64,000 bases of DNA from positions 1-64,000 of the forward strand of contig CATLJY010000187.1 of NCBI GenBank assembly GCA_949987705.1, in the 5' to 3' direction. This DNA comes from Thereva unica (taxonomy: Eukaryota; Arthropoda; Insecta; Diptera; Therevidae). Shown in pieces: positions 1-11,575 of this stretch (the first letter of the stretch is position 1; every line of letters begins with the position of its first letter). The position numbers and the translations under genes are program-made. The notes under the pieces were generated by a model. The model ran no database searches. It was given only the letters and a program-made list of their open reading frames with translations, and was not told the DNA's origin.

Positions 1-837
1 CCTCAGCAAACGACCCTACAACTATACCAAAGGTTAGGAATACGTAATCATTTAAGAATGGGCTCGACCATCCCCGTACCTCTTCAAGGAATTGATGGAT
101 GATTCATAATCCTCTCGACCAACAACAGAAAGCCCATGACGAGCATATTAGATACGTAATCGATTGAGTTTAGATGCGAATTCAATGAAAATTTTCTTAC
201 TTCACTAAATACCTGTATGCTAGGTTCGTGGGTTGGTGAAACTATCAACACGTGCGGCTTTCCAATCGACAAATCTTGGTTATCAACTAACGAATCATGA
301 ACAATAAGTAGAAGAAATGCGGCCGTTTTCTCGGAACCAGTCAGAACACAAGCCATCCAAACACGTTTAGCCATTATTATTGGAATAGCATTTTTGTTGA
401 TCGGTGTCGGTACGGTATATCCTGGCTTTCATACATTTTCCAAGAAGAAATTTTAATCCAGTTTCTTGAAAGGAATTGATAACAGGTGGTGTCCCATTAG
501 CAACTTTGATAGGAATCTATTCGTATTTGTCAAAATTAATTCCGCTGTTGATTCCCGAATTGAAGATTTCTTCTTCATTGTCTGTCGAAAATCTCTCTTG
601 ATTTTTCTGTGGCCTTATCCCCATCTCCACGCTCTGCGTCGTGTTTTCTTCTTCCTCTCCCACCTCCTTCTTGACCATCCCTTTTACCAAAGCAATATCA
701 CGAGTCTCAAATCCATGTTTATAGTCCTCATCAAGTTGTTCTGAGCCTCCAATACTTTTATGAGCTTTTTGCCTGAAGCCATCGCTTCTGTCACCATCAT
801 CGCGCCGACCGCCAAAACCTTCGCCACCATCTTCCAT
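1..837 (-). pseudogene. vasa/DDX4-like DEAD-box RNA helicase pseudogene, partial at the window edge
   Basis: Vasa is a germline ATP-dependent RNA helicase. Read on the minus strand, 837-517 gives a Gly/Arg-rich start (GFGGRRDD) and the stretch NEEEIFNSGINSGINFDKYE, which resembles the segment before the Q motif in vasa proteins. Around 480-360 follows SFQETGLKFLL. At 374-84 comes a decayed Walker A region (LTGSEKTAAFLL, where the family has TGSGKTAAFLLP), then IVSPTHEPSIQVF in the place of the PTRELAIQ motif. After an internal deletion come VERIMNHPSIP and, at about 60-1, FLNDYVFLTFGIVVGSFAE, which matches the region following the SAT motif. Frameshifts, stops, altered catalytic residues and the deletion make it nonfunctional. 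No intron is visible, so a processed copy is likely. The rest lies left of the window. The choice of vasa over another DEAD-box gene rests on family resemblance. Confidence 0.75.
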
Positions 838-2059
838 GGAAACCTTACACCGCTTGGATTATGTCCGTTTGAGTATGGAGCCGACGAATCTAGACACCCT
901 CCCGGCTCATGAGGCCCAATCGACCCTGTAAGACGTCTGCCGAAAAGAGCTCGAGCGACATGTAGAGTTAGGGTTATTCCTGACGGAACAAAACGTCACT
1001 CGTACAACACTTAGTAGGAGACGCATGGTGTAACGGTTTATAGGAAAAGTAAGCCATGGCCATTGACGAGCGCCGTTGTCCTAAATGATTGCTCGTACTC
1101 GAGGAAATCCACTACGAGGCGGATATTATGGAGACATTTAAAAGGGCGTCACGCTAGTTTACCCTCCGAAGGCGCGGCGGAATGACCGATGCATGTTGCC
1201 TCATACCACTATCCGGAGAACAACTCAGCAGAACCTGAGGAAATTTTAACCTTACCTCCTCTAAGAAGAAAACAAGCGGCAGAGCATGAGACTCTCTCAG
1301 GGAGTGGGTGAGCCACACGTTGGCCAAAATCACCATATCAGGCCCCCCGTTTATTTTTTTCGTGTCCCCTCTCCCCTGGCGACATCTAGGTGACGCGCGT
1401 TGTAACGGTCGCCTGTAAGAAAAATTCCCATAAAGCCAAAAATTAACGACCAATTATTAAAAATCCCGAGAAATTAAAAGCTGGCAACCCCATGCACACC
1501 AACACCACGCCAAAAATCACGCATCAACTCCGACGCCACTGAAACAGAAAGAACAAAAGGCTTCAGGAATGCGTAATAACGGCGCGTTTTTTGCCCCGGT
1601 CGGGGAGTGCTGGCCTGATCGAGCGTCGGTTGCAGGAAGCGGGAGAGTTGTCGAGAGTTTCTCAAGGAAAGCAGGTCCCGAATCAATTGGGGGTCTAGTA
1701 AAAGTTTTTTAGTGATTTTGGTTCTGGAAAACGTATAAATTTTTTTTATTTGAAAACCTTTTCCTTGGAAATATTGAAGCTGAGGGAATTTTGGCGGATC
1801 CGGCGGAAGTACCTGGATAATGGGAAATGCAGGTGTCTGGCGGTTCGAGTTTTTCTGGATAAGTAAAAGATGGAAGAATCTAGAATCCTTGCGGTAATTC
1901 CTTGCGGAATCTAGAATCCTTGCGGTAATTCTGAGGTAATATAGAATTAAAATGGTTTTTCGTGGATTGAAAATATTAAATAAGTTAAGTGAAGATTATA
2001 AGTGCACCGGGAGCGAATTGCCGTACAAAAAGGAAAATATTAGGAAAATTTTGAGAATA
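838..2059. other. Unassigned intergenic DNA
   Basis: No coding region that I recognise. The part from about 840 to 1480 is richer in GC than its surroundings and has several short stop-limited frames without known motifs. At 1873-1935 a short stretch (TAGAATCCTTGCGGTAATTC) is directly repeated. The rest is AT-rich. Confidence 0.4.
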
Positions 2060-3740
2060 CGGAGTTTTTTTTGTGGATAGTGTTCGAATATTTCGGTACT
2101 TTCTCGCGTGAGATTTGCGATTTTTTTTTAATTATTGTTTTTGAAATATGGTAATAGGGACATAGGTCGGTTGAAAACAATAGAAAACACCACGAGTGAA
2201 AATAACGGTGTGTTCCGTCCGTCACAAGGAAAGCCACGAGCCAAAAAAAATATTCCCGTAAAAGAAAAAAATCAAAATACACAAATTCTAAAAGTAGCAA
2301 AATCCCGTCGGCAAATTCACGAATCGGAAAACCAACAGAGGCATCAATACAGTGAGAAACACGTTCCACAAAGAACACGTATCTCTCAACACTTAAAAAT
2401 GGACTCCTCCTCCCAAAAAACGCCTTCCGTCATCAGACAAGTTGCCATCACTGGGATAAATAGGAATCGGTTATCAAAGGAAAGGACAACAAATACCATG
2501 TGCCAACAAACCTATGTGTTAGAAAGAGACGACCAGCTGTTCAAGCGACTACATGAACCGAAAATATTCGCCAAACCAAGGTTCCCCACCAATTTTCATT
2601 GTCAAAATTGCAAATAAATACCGACAGACGGCCAACATCAGATCAGATCACTTCAGATCTTCAAGTGCGCTTTGAGCTTGGAGATAATCAGCAAAATCGA
2701 GCTTTGAGATTTATGCTAAGGGTGATTTCAATCATCATTAAAGGGATTGAGCTTGAAATTCCCTTTATTGCATCCAGAATTTCAATCATCATTAAAGGGA
2801 TTGAGCTTGAAATCCTTTTATCACATCCAGAATCCACACTGACGAGAGTGAGTCAGTGCATCAGAGGAAAAACCGAGTTGAAGGTTTTTCGTTCTCAGCC
2901 AAGACGAGATCCGCTGACGAGCTTTGAGTCAGCATCTCCACCACAGCGGTTGTGGTCCAACATAGATTGGCAGCAATCAATCCACGAGACGCCGCCGTGT
3001 GCATACACCACTCGCCGCAGCAGTTCGACATACAAACTGAGCGACGCAGCAAGCAGCCAGAGAAAGCGCGGAATCCAAAGGAGACGTGAAGTAATTCCTT
3101 ACAACATAAATTAATAATCTTGAATAAAAATTAGAAATTAAGCTATTAGTGTTAACCAAATAAAGAATAATTTATTAGTGAAAGGTTTATTTTTATATTG
3201 AATCACATCCTTCCGGCACCTCTTCTTTATATTCGGAATTTATATTGGTAATTCTGAACACGGTGTTTCATTGTTAATTAATCCAATTTAGGAAATTTCG
3301 TGAAAATGCTCTAGTTTAATGGTTATCGAGTATAAAATTTGAAACAAATTTTTTTTTGATCTTTGATGCCGTTATCACCGGCATCAGAACAAAGGAGTTG
3401 ACGTTCAGCAAAAAAATTAGGCGCGCGGTTCGGTATGTGATTTTTTTGAGTTGTAGCAAAATTGTTTAAACTTTTTTCCGAGTTTTTGTCTTTCCTTTTT
3501 TTGGGTATCTGAATCATTTTTCGAAAGAGTTCGGAATTTCGAAGTTTTTCTTTGTGGATAATGTTTGAATTTTCGGTACTTTCTCGCGTGAGATTCGCGA
3601 TTTCTTTTAGTTCTTGTTTTTGAAATATGCCAATAGGGTCATAGGTCGTTAGAAAACAATAGAAAACACCACGAGTGAAAATAACGGTGTTTCATTGTTA
3701 ATTAATCTAATTTAGGAACTTTCGTGTAAATGCTCTAGTT
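2060..3740. repeat. Direct duplication of a roughly 200-bp block; left copy split by a solo LTR
   Basis: The block at about 3545-3740 (TTTGTGGATAATGTTTGAAT onward, including ACTTTCTCGCGTGAGATT and AACACCACGAGTGAAAATAA) is also present at about 2065-2210, and its continuation (TTTCATTGTTAATTAATC) at 3266-3325. The left copy is therefore the same unit with an insertion at 2211-3260, while the right copy is uninterrupted. The two copies have diverged by scattered substitutions. The spacer 3326-3544 has no recognisable gene. Confidence 0.7.
2211..3260. mobile_element. Solo LTR, 1050 bp, TSD CGGTG
   Basis: The segment starts TGTTCCG and ends CTGAACA, the TG...CA ends expected of an LTR with a short inverted TGTTC/GAACA. 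It is flanked by CGGTG at 2206-2210 and 3261-3265, and the uninterrupted sister copy at about 3695 shows the empty site with a single CGGTG. A 5-bp duplication fits BEL/Pao or Copia-type integration and some Gypsy elements. AATAAA-like signals occur near 3160. Inside, a 54-bp unit is duplicated in tandem (2725-2778 and 2779-2832). No internal retroelement genes are adjacent, so this is a solo LTR left by recombination. Open frames inside it have no known domains. Confidence 0.72.
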
Positions 3741-5460
3741 AATGAAGATTTTAATGAATAGTGAAAATATTACTCACAATAAAGGGAGAAGAATTTTAGA
3801 ATCAAACGTGGATTTCGGGAATTGATGTAAGTTTTTTTTTATGATTTAAAAAGGAATATTTTGTTACTAAGGTTAATTATACCTTGCCTTGCCCTAATGC
3901 TAATCGATGACGAGGAGACGCGTTGAAGGTTCCGTTAGGTTTGGGCGTTAAGCAGATTTGTGTTTTTTTTTCCTTTTTCTTGAATAAATTTAGGAATTTA
4001 TGGTGAAATTTGTACCATCTTTGTATGGCGCAGGCAAACGAATTGTTTGTCCTAGAATTAATAATATTTCTTTATCTAGGTATTGTTATACGTATTTAAG
4101 TGCTTGTAGGAAAGTGATCTGGATATCGACCAAACACCAAGCAGAGTTTTTGGTACTTTAGATTTGATGGCCGGACACGCGGAAGATGGTGGGTAATAAA
4201 TTACCTGTTATGAAGGTGTGTATAAACCAGGAAAATTAGTAGTTAGAGTTGTGTGAAAGAAAAATAAATGAATTAATCACTGATAGTGATATAAATACAT
4301 GGGTAATATATTAATCTGTAGATTATTAATGATCGTCATTATCAGCAGCAGCACCGGCGTAGTAATAAACCTAATAAATAAGAATTACATTAGTAACAGA
4401 ATATAACCTAATTAATAATATCAACAATATTAATATTACTATTAACAATCGTAATAATAATAAAATTGCGTTGCACTAGCCGGCTGCTTTGGTGTAAAGG
4501 TAGTTTCTGCAGTGACCTTTACTACATCGCTGAATTAATTCTTGGTAGCCATGATTTTTTTACAATAATTAATAATAAAAAAAAAATAAGGAAGAAAAAA
4601 ATATAATTCTTGGGTTTGTTTAAAAAAAAAAAAAAAAAAAATTGAATCCTTAATGCAAGGAGAATAGGAAAACGTTTTTTTTTGTGATTTTATTTCTTCT
4701 TCTCCATGCCTAGGAGGCAATTTTCGTTGAGTATATAAGCGCAATTATATGAGAGGTGCGTCTCAAAAATAAAGTTTCGGGTGCGTGTACGGCCTGGGGA
4801 ATTTTTGTGAGGATCGGGTATGAATAATAAATGTCCTTTTAGATCCAATAAGATTACATGATTGGTAATGAAGTAAGTTTATAAGGAGTGTTTCGTAACA
4901 TAGCATGAGCTTATATCGTTTCGGCCCTTAACCGTTTTTGTTTATTGCTGGCTGGAGGTACTGCGCAAGTTGGTGGTTTCTACCGGGCTAGAAATTTAGA
5001 ACTACTACATCATTATAGATAGAAAGGATAACTAAAAAAAAGAAAAAAAAAGAAAGCACCCAATTCAGTTAACAAAACATTTTGATCGATTTCACTTGCA
5101 AGAGAATCAATGATAACCTATACTAAAATTACTTACATACACTCCGGAATTATATATGAATTAATACAAGAAATGTAACAAATTTTAATAACACATCAAG
5201 TAATACATGACATATAACCAAGGTCAATTAATACTCGAAATATAATCATTGTTAATTAATACAGGAGATCTAACCAATTTTTAAGTATATTTGAATTAAT
5301 ACCAGAACTATAACCAATTTTAATACTACCTCATTTAATACATGAATTATAACCAAAATTTAAAATATGAATTATTATATAACAGTACGTTTTTCCGTAT
5401 GATGATCAGGTATAGCCAAATATATACGATAAGGTATATCAGTATACATTTCTGAGGAAA
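3741..5460. other. AT-rich DNA without recognisable genes
   Basis: I see no coding sequence or structured RNA. There are homopolymer runs (for example poly-A at 4622-4640) and from about 5140 to 5370 a degenerate series of short AATTAATAC...TAACCAATTTTAA-like repeats. Confidence 0.5.
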
Positions 5461-5690
5461 AACAAATAAGCAAATAAGTTAATAAAATAAAATAAAATAA
5501 GGGAACTATAAACATTTAACACAAATAATCAAATAAGTTAATAAAATAAACTAAAATAAAGGAACTATAAACATTTAACACAAATAATCAAATAAATTAA
5601 TAAAATAAACTAAAATAAAGGAACTATAAACATTTAACACAAATAATCAAATAAATTAATAAAGCAAACCAAAATAAATGGAAAGGAATA
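5461..5690. repeat. 59-bp tandem repeat, about four units
   Basis: The phrase ACTATAAACATTTAACACAA recurs with a 59-bp spacing at about 5505, 5564 and 5623, each followed by AATCAAATAARTTAATAAA. Units are nearly identical in the middle and degrade at both ends. It is an AT-rich minisatellite. Confidence 0.85.
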
Positions 5691-6400
<710 letters not shown>

Positions 6401-7009
6401 ATTTTTTGATATTTTCTGATTTTTGTAAATTTTGATGCAATAATAATATTTTTCTTTGTTTTTAAAAGATGTACTTGTTACTATTTTTTTTTCAGTGTCA
6501 GGCAACCCTTTTTTAATAGCTTCTGAATATCTTGTAAAAAATTTCAGAAGCCATTGTGTATAAGTCCATTGTGGCGACCACCTTTTGAAAACCAATGCCA
6601 CGCCACCTTTGGAGAACCTTCAGTTGTACCTGAGTTCAGGAAAAAAGCTGCGAACGAAATAAATGGGGGAATCCCAGAATAAAAATGCTGTTAGCGAGAT
6701 AAATGGGGGAATCCCCGAATAAATCATATTCAACGATTTCGTCATACTTTTGGGCATTGCAATTCAATCTCTGCAGTGGGGAAGACGTTGTTTCACGAGA
6801 ATATTTTAAAACTGTACTGAATTTAGTGCTCTCTCTCTTTTTGTGACGGGTTATGGTTACTCGTGAATCGAAAAATGTGAGCGAACCAAAATTTTTCCGT
6901 TATTGTGTTTTTAATAACATTAAAACATAATTTTTCTTTAATAACTAAAAAAGCTTAAACTTTTTAATAATAAAAGTCGGCTTATTATAAGAGTGTAAAA
7001 AATATCAAT

Positions 7010-8914
7010 ATGTCAAGGGAAATAGAACACAGTGAAAGTGATATGCTATTTTATCCTAATTCAAGAAGAGTTAATCTGAATGATTCGGATACTACATCGT
7101 CAGATTCCGAAAATGAAGAAAATAATCCAAATAACCGAGAAATTGGTAGGAAACGTAGCAGGAATCCTGGTAAATGGTCTCGAAATGTAGAAAAATTAAA
7201 GAGGATACAAGGTAAACAATATGAAAATAGAAATAAGAGAATAATTCCTGCAAAGATTTTTGCTAATAAATCGTGTAATTGCTTACGGCTTTGTAACCGC
7301 AACATAACCTTTTCTCAAAGAAAGAAGGCGATGGAAAGTTTCTACAAGCTTGATGATCATCATAAGCAAAATATTTTTTTACAGGGGTCGATTAGAGTTC
7401 GTGCTATTAAAAGACAGCGACCCAGAAATAATATCAAAAGACCAAGATCGCAGTCTTTTGAATATTTTATTAGAATTAATGGCCAAGATGTTGGTGTTTG
7501 CAAAAAATATTTTCAAGAAACATATGAAATAAGCAACGGGCGACTATACAATTGTTGTTCAAAGGCAGATCTGAAGGACCACCGGGGGCAGCATATTCCA
7601 GGTAACAAAATAGATAGTTCTCATGTAAAACAACATATAAGTTCATTTCCCGCTTTTTCGAGTCATTATACAAGAGCTCATAATCCCAGACGCCGATACT
7701 TGTCTTCAGACCTCTCTATTGCAAAAATGTATAAACTGTATGTCGAACAATGTAATGCAGAGCAAATTGTACCAGTAAAAGAAAAGTTTTATTACCACAT
7801 ATTTTCGACAAAATTTAACTTACACTTTAAGCCACCTTCAAAAGATACTTGTCAAAAGTGTGATTATTTAGTAATAAAAAAACAATCTACAATAGATGAA
7901 GAAAAACATGCGGCGGAAATTGAACACGATGAACACTTGCGAAATGCAGAAATTGCCCGTAGTAGTATGGCAAATGATCGATTAAGCGCTTCGGACGAAA
8001 TTTACGTGTTTAGTTTTGATTTGGAAAAAGCTTTAGCATTTCCAAAACTTTCCACATCAGTAGCTTACTACATGAGAAACTTATATGTTTATAATTTTGG
8101 TTGCCATAATTTAAGGACTAACGAGGGCTACATGTATGTTTGGCCTATTACTGAAGGATCGCGGGGTTCACAAGAAGTGTCATCGTGTTTAACTAAACAC
8201 ATTATATTATATGCAAAGGATTTTCAAAAAATTATAATGTATTCAGATTCGTGTACAGGACAGAATCGAAATATAAAAACTGTATTGAGTTTACTGAAAT
8301 TGATTCAGTGTGACGACATAAAAGCTGAATCAATTGAGCTAAAATTTTTATCAAGTGGGCACAGTTATTTGCCCAATGACACTGATTTTGCAATAATAGA
8401 AGCTCATGCAAAAAAAAATCAGTATGTTTATAATCCTAGCGACTGGTATCAGATAATTAGAAATAGTAAAAGAAATAACCCTTTCACCGTTATCGAAATG
8501 AATCACCAAGATTTCCTTTCCACAAAACCATTGGTAGATTCCATTACCAACAGAAAAAAAACCACAAGTGGACTAACAGTCAATTGGCTTAATATGAGGT
8601 GGATAAAATTAGAAAAGTCAAACCCAACCAGTATTAAGTTCAAATATAGTTTTGACGAGGATGCTACCTTTCATACAATTGACATAAAAAAAAAGGCAAT
8701 AGGTAGACCAGCACTCTTAAAAAATATAACTCAACCATTATTGTATCCTAATGGTAGAACAATTTCAAAAGAAACAAAAAAAGATATGATGAATTTATTA
8801 AAGTATATACCTCCAGTAAAACATGACTTTTACAGGACATTAAGAACAACACTTGGAAATCAAAATTTGGATTTAGATAACTCGGAAGAAGAAGATGTAT
8901 GTTATGATGAATAA
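7010..8914 (+). CDS. DUF7869-type putative DDE transposase, 634 aa
   Basis: Full-length open frame starting at ATG 7010 in a good context (ATATCAATGTC) and ending TAA. Residues 1-60 are acidic/Ser-rich, followed by a basic region with RKRSRNP that could be a nuclear signal. A cysteine-containing segment follows (CNCLRLCN, about residues 88-96; CGVCKKYF-like GVCKKYF about 160). Around residues 274-285 is PPSKDTCQKCDYL, a probable zinc ligand pair. The core resembles an RNase H-like fold: FSFDLEKALAFPKLSTS (about 330-347, first Asp), IIMYSDSCTGQNRN (about 405-420, second Asp), and LSSGHSYLPNDTDFAIIEAH (about 443-463, candidate final Asp/Glu). This motif order matches insect proteins annotated DUF7869. 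The family is usually left without a function; its place between TIRs supports a transposase role. The C terminus is acidic (NSEEEDVCYDE). Catalytic residue assignment is inference. Confidence 0.82.
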   Translation: MSREIEHSESDMLFYPNSRRVNLNDSDTTSSDSENEENNPNNREIGRKRSRNPGKWSRNVEKLKRIQGKQYENRNKRIIPAKIFANKSCNCLRLCNRNITFSQRKKAMESFYKLDDHHKQNIFLQGSIRVRAIKRQRPRNNIKRPRSQSFEYFIRINGQDVGVCKKYFQETYEISNGRLYNCCSKADLKDHRGQHIPGNKIDSSHVKQHISSFPAFSSHYTRAHNPRRRYLSSDLSIAKMYKLYVEQCNAEQIVPVKEKFYYHIFSTKFNLHFKPPSKDTCQKCDYLVIKKQSTIDEEKHAAEIEHDEHLRNAEIARSSMANDRLSASDEIYVFSFDLEKALAFPKLSTSVAYYMRNLYVYNFGCHNLRTNEGYMYVWPITEGSRGSQEVSSCLTKHIILYAKDFQKIIMYSDSCTGQNRNIKTVLSLLKLIQCDDIKAESIELKFLSSGHSYLPNDTDFAIIEAHAKKNQYVYNPSDWYQIIRNSKRNNPFTVIEMNHQDFLSTKPLVDSITNRKKTTSGLTVNWLNMRWIKLEKSNPTSIKFKYSFDEDATFHTIDIKKKAIGRPALLKNITQPLLYPNGRTISKETKKDMMNLLKYIPPVKHDFYRTLRTTLGNQNLDLDNSEEEDVCYDE

Positions 8915-9176
8915 ATATAAAAATTATGTATAACAACAAATGCTTTTGTATTATTTTTACATGAAAATCTTATCTTTTTCGGTTGCCAAAAAGTATAAGT
9001 CCTAAAGTTTTTAAGATAGTTCCATTGTCCCATTAAATTCTAACGTTTTTATTTTCATATCTGATTTTGTTACAGTTACAAAAAAATACTATACACTTTT
9101 CTGATCAAATTAATAAACCAATAATTTTAAAAATTCATGAATTGAATAACATCAATTTTCTCAATTCTGGTTTTTT

Positions 9177-9207
9177 GGACTTAACCGCATTGGCTTCTGA
9201 ACGACTC
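9177..9207 (-). repeat. Right TIR of the DUF7869 transposon
   Basis: Inverted copy of 6370-6400. A weak TAAGTCC echo (AAAAAGTATAAGTCCTAAAG, about 8988-9007) lies inside it. Confidence 0.88.
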
Positions 9208-9212
9208 ATATA

Positions 9213-9242
9213 TTGGTAATTAAACTTTACGCGGTCACTACA
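9213..9242 (-). repeat. 30-bp scrap of the Gypsy LTR end
   Basis: Reverse-complemented, these 30 bases equal the first 30 bases of the LTR at 50529 (TGTAGTGACCGCG...TTACCAA). The LTR begins at 9242 on the minus strand and breaks off at the transposon boundary. The remainder of the LTR is absent on the far side. Confidence 0.75.
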
Positions 9243-9697
9243 AATCCATGCGTATGAGGGTACAGAAATTCACACCAAGCTGAAAATTGGTAGGATTGTT
9301 CAAAGCACCGTTATAAATGAAATCTACAAAGTCCTCTTCGATCCGGCACCTGGAACCTGGATTTACTCGGGGTCAAAGGTCACAAAAACGGGTTTTTCGC
9401 GATTTTCAGCAAAACGGTAACTTTTATCATAAAATAGTGTTTACAAAGTTTGTAGATTATGCGATTACCCACAAAAAAGGATCTTATACATTTTCCCGTA
9501 CGAATTGTCATTCATGAGATATCGCCGTTTTAAAGATTTGAAGCACTCATATCCCCTCACTTGCAACTTGTATGGCCGAATTGCCATTTACTTAAACTTC
9601 AATAACTTCTAGACCGATTATAGTAGAGCAACGTAATTAGGAGAACAGAAACCTGAGTGACTCCGTTTACAAGATATGTAGGTTCAAAGTGTGAGGA
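9243..9697. other. Unassigned, repeat-like DNA
   Basis: Contains phrases such as GGGTTTTTCGCGATTTTCAG and ATGAGATATCGCCGTTTTAA that read like a dispersed noncoding repeat. No gene or clear end is visible. Confidence 0.35.
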
Positions 9698-10307
9698 AAA
9701 TCTGGAAGTCTGCAGTGAAACCCTATAACATTTTTTTTATGTGACACACTAAAGACTTAGGGAAGGCCCCTTTGTACTGTCGACCATGTATTTTTTTATT
9801 TTTGAAATGTCGAACAGCAGCTCTAGTCGGAAGATAGAGAGAGAAGTGAAGGAACTGTCACAGCCTAGCTGCGGTATTTTTATTTCACCTACTCCCAACC
9901 ATTTCGCGACTCTAACATCGGGGCATAGAAAACAACTCGCTGGAGTGTTAGAGCCCCCGCACACTACAGACTTTCCATCGGTCGATAGTTTGGTCGGGTT
10001 GGAAATCTGGAAGTCTGCAGTGAAACCCTATAACATTTTTTTTATGTGACACACTAAAGACTTAGGGAAGGCCCCTTTGTACTGTCGACCATGTATTTTT
10101 TTATTTTTGAAATGTCGAACAGCAGCTCTAGTCGGAAGATAGAGAGAGAAGTGAAGGAACTGTCACAGCCTAGCTGCGGTATTTTTATTTCACCTACTCC
10201 CAACCATTTCGCGACTCTAACATCGGGGCATAGAAAACAACTCGCTGGAGTGTTAGAGCCCCCGCACACTACAGACTTTCCATCGGTCGATAGTTTGGTC
10301 GGGTTGG
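9698..10307. repeat. Perfect 305-bp tandem duplication
   Basis: 9698-10002 and 10003-10307 appear identical base for base. The unit holds the 3' part of the SINE plus the first roughly 50 bp of the Harbinger-type element inserted in it, so the duplication came after that insertion. The perfect identity means it is recent or an assembly artefact. Confidence 0.9.
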
Positions 10308-11149
10308 ACTTGTAAGCGCGCACACTGGACCAACTAAACCGTCGGGCTGGTGGTGAATGCGCAGACTAGACCGACTGTCGGCCGACTGTTCTCGAAAGAT
10401 TTGCTAGTATGCTAGCTAGTAGCTAACTAAATAAAAATAAACATGTCTTGATACGTACCTTGTTTTGTTTTATCCTCGGCACTAAGCTGATTCCAATCAG
10501 GCACAACTGCTTCACAGACTTCCTCCCATAATTTTTTTTCCGATTAACATCGGAATACTCCTTTAAGTTTTTTTTTTTTAAACAACGCGGGTCCTTTTTC
10601 AACTTCCTATATTAAATTAATTACAGACGTTTCGACAAGTAGCGATACCATCATGAAAATAACCACAACCATCCAACGCAAAAATATGAAGCGAACTGAA
10701 CTATCGGCCGAATTAGCCGACTAAACAATCGGCTAATGTGCGCGCGTGGAAGAGCTCCATACTGATTAAGGAGTTGGCCGATAGTTTGCCGACATTATAG
10801 TTTGAAGGCAATCGGGTAGCCCATCAAACTTATTTATCAGCCGATTCTGAATCGTTGTAATATGCGCACTTGCATACATGTTAATACTGATTAAGAGCCC
10901 GACTAAACTATCGGCCGATGGAAAGTCTGTAGTGTGCGGGGGCTCTTATGCCTCCTCATCTCTCATCAACCAACCGATGACATGCGGAGTGGGGAAGAGA
11001 ACTAGTGAAGGCTATGACAGGAGGAATCAGGAATGGAAAGAGGGAAGAAGAAAGAAGGAAAGTTATGTAGGCGGGAAATTGGGAAAGGCTAGGACCGTGG
11101 CACCGCCGGGAATCGAACCCGGGACCTCTGGGGATAGTAGTCAGGCGCC
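9728..11149 (-). mobile_element. tRNA-derived SINE, 3' portion, split by a Harbinger-type element
   Basis: On the minus strand the SINE runs from the RNA polymerase III B box (GGTTCGATTCC, about 11110-11120) through a pyrimidine-rich body to an A-rich tail at about 9738-9730. The body matches the intact copy at 37698-38161 (for example GGCATAACACTCCAGCGAGT). It is interrupted at 10256-10945. Its 5' end, with the A box, lies 9.2 kb away at 20324-20358 because non-LTR element A inserted inside the tRNA-like head. Confidence 0.8.
10256..10945. mobile_element. PIF/Harbinger-type non-autonomous element, TSD TTA
   Basis: The ends form an imperfect inverted repeat of about 48 bp starting GAGCCCCCGCACACTACAGA. 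The flanks carry TTA at 10253-10255 and 10946-10948, and the intact SINE at 37698-38161 shows the empty site AGTGTTATGCCTC (reverse complement of 37938-37950). A 3-bp TTA duplication is the hallmark of PIF/Harbinger. The interior is noncoding and has several copies of a CTATCGGCCGA-like motif in both orientations. No transposase is present. Confidence 0.82.
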
Positions 11150-11575
11150 TTTTTTTTTAAATAAGCATTTTATTTACCTTAACATCTATCTTAATATAAA
11201 TTTAACTAATGCTTAAGTTAATTAATCTAGCCTATTCTAATCTATCTAACTTACTGGCCCTCAACAGGCACTCTAAATTAATCTATGTCTTATGCCTTTC
11301 GGCTAAAACTTATCTTTAGTTATATTTTATTTCAAAAAGGAAAATATTGGCATTTGTAACTTTAACTCTAAGAAAAATTGTAAAAAAACTTAGAAACTAT
11401 ATTTGTTTTATATAAAAACTTAAAACTACTTAATCCTATAACTTAGTTCTAGCACTATCTGGGCGGGGGGCAGCGGAGACGATAAAATCATCTCAGGTGA
11501 TCCCCGTCCAGGCGACGGGCTTCCACAAACTCGAGTGATGCTAGAGCTCAAGTTCGTGAAAGCTCGCACCACTTA

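Noticed and set aside
517..744. Plus-strand 92-codon frame at 466-744
   Set aside because: It is antisense to the vasa-like reading frame, which carries the recognisable motifs.
2135..3114. Two open frames of 160 and 171 codons
   Set aside because: Both lie within the solo LTR and show no domain or compositional sign of coding.
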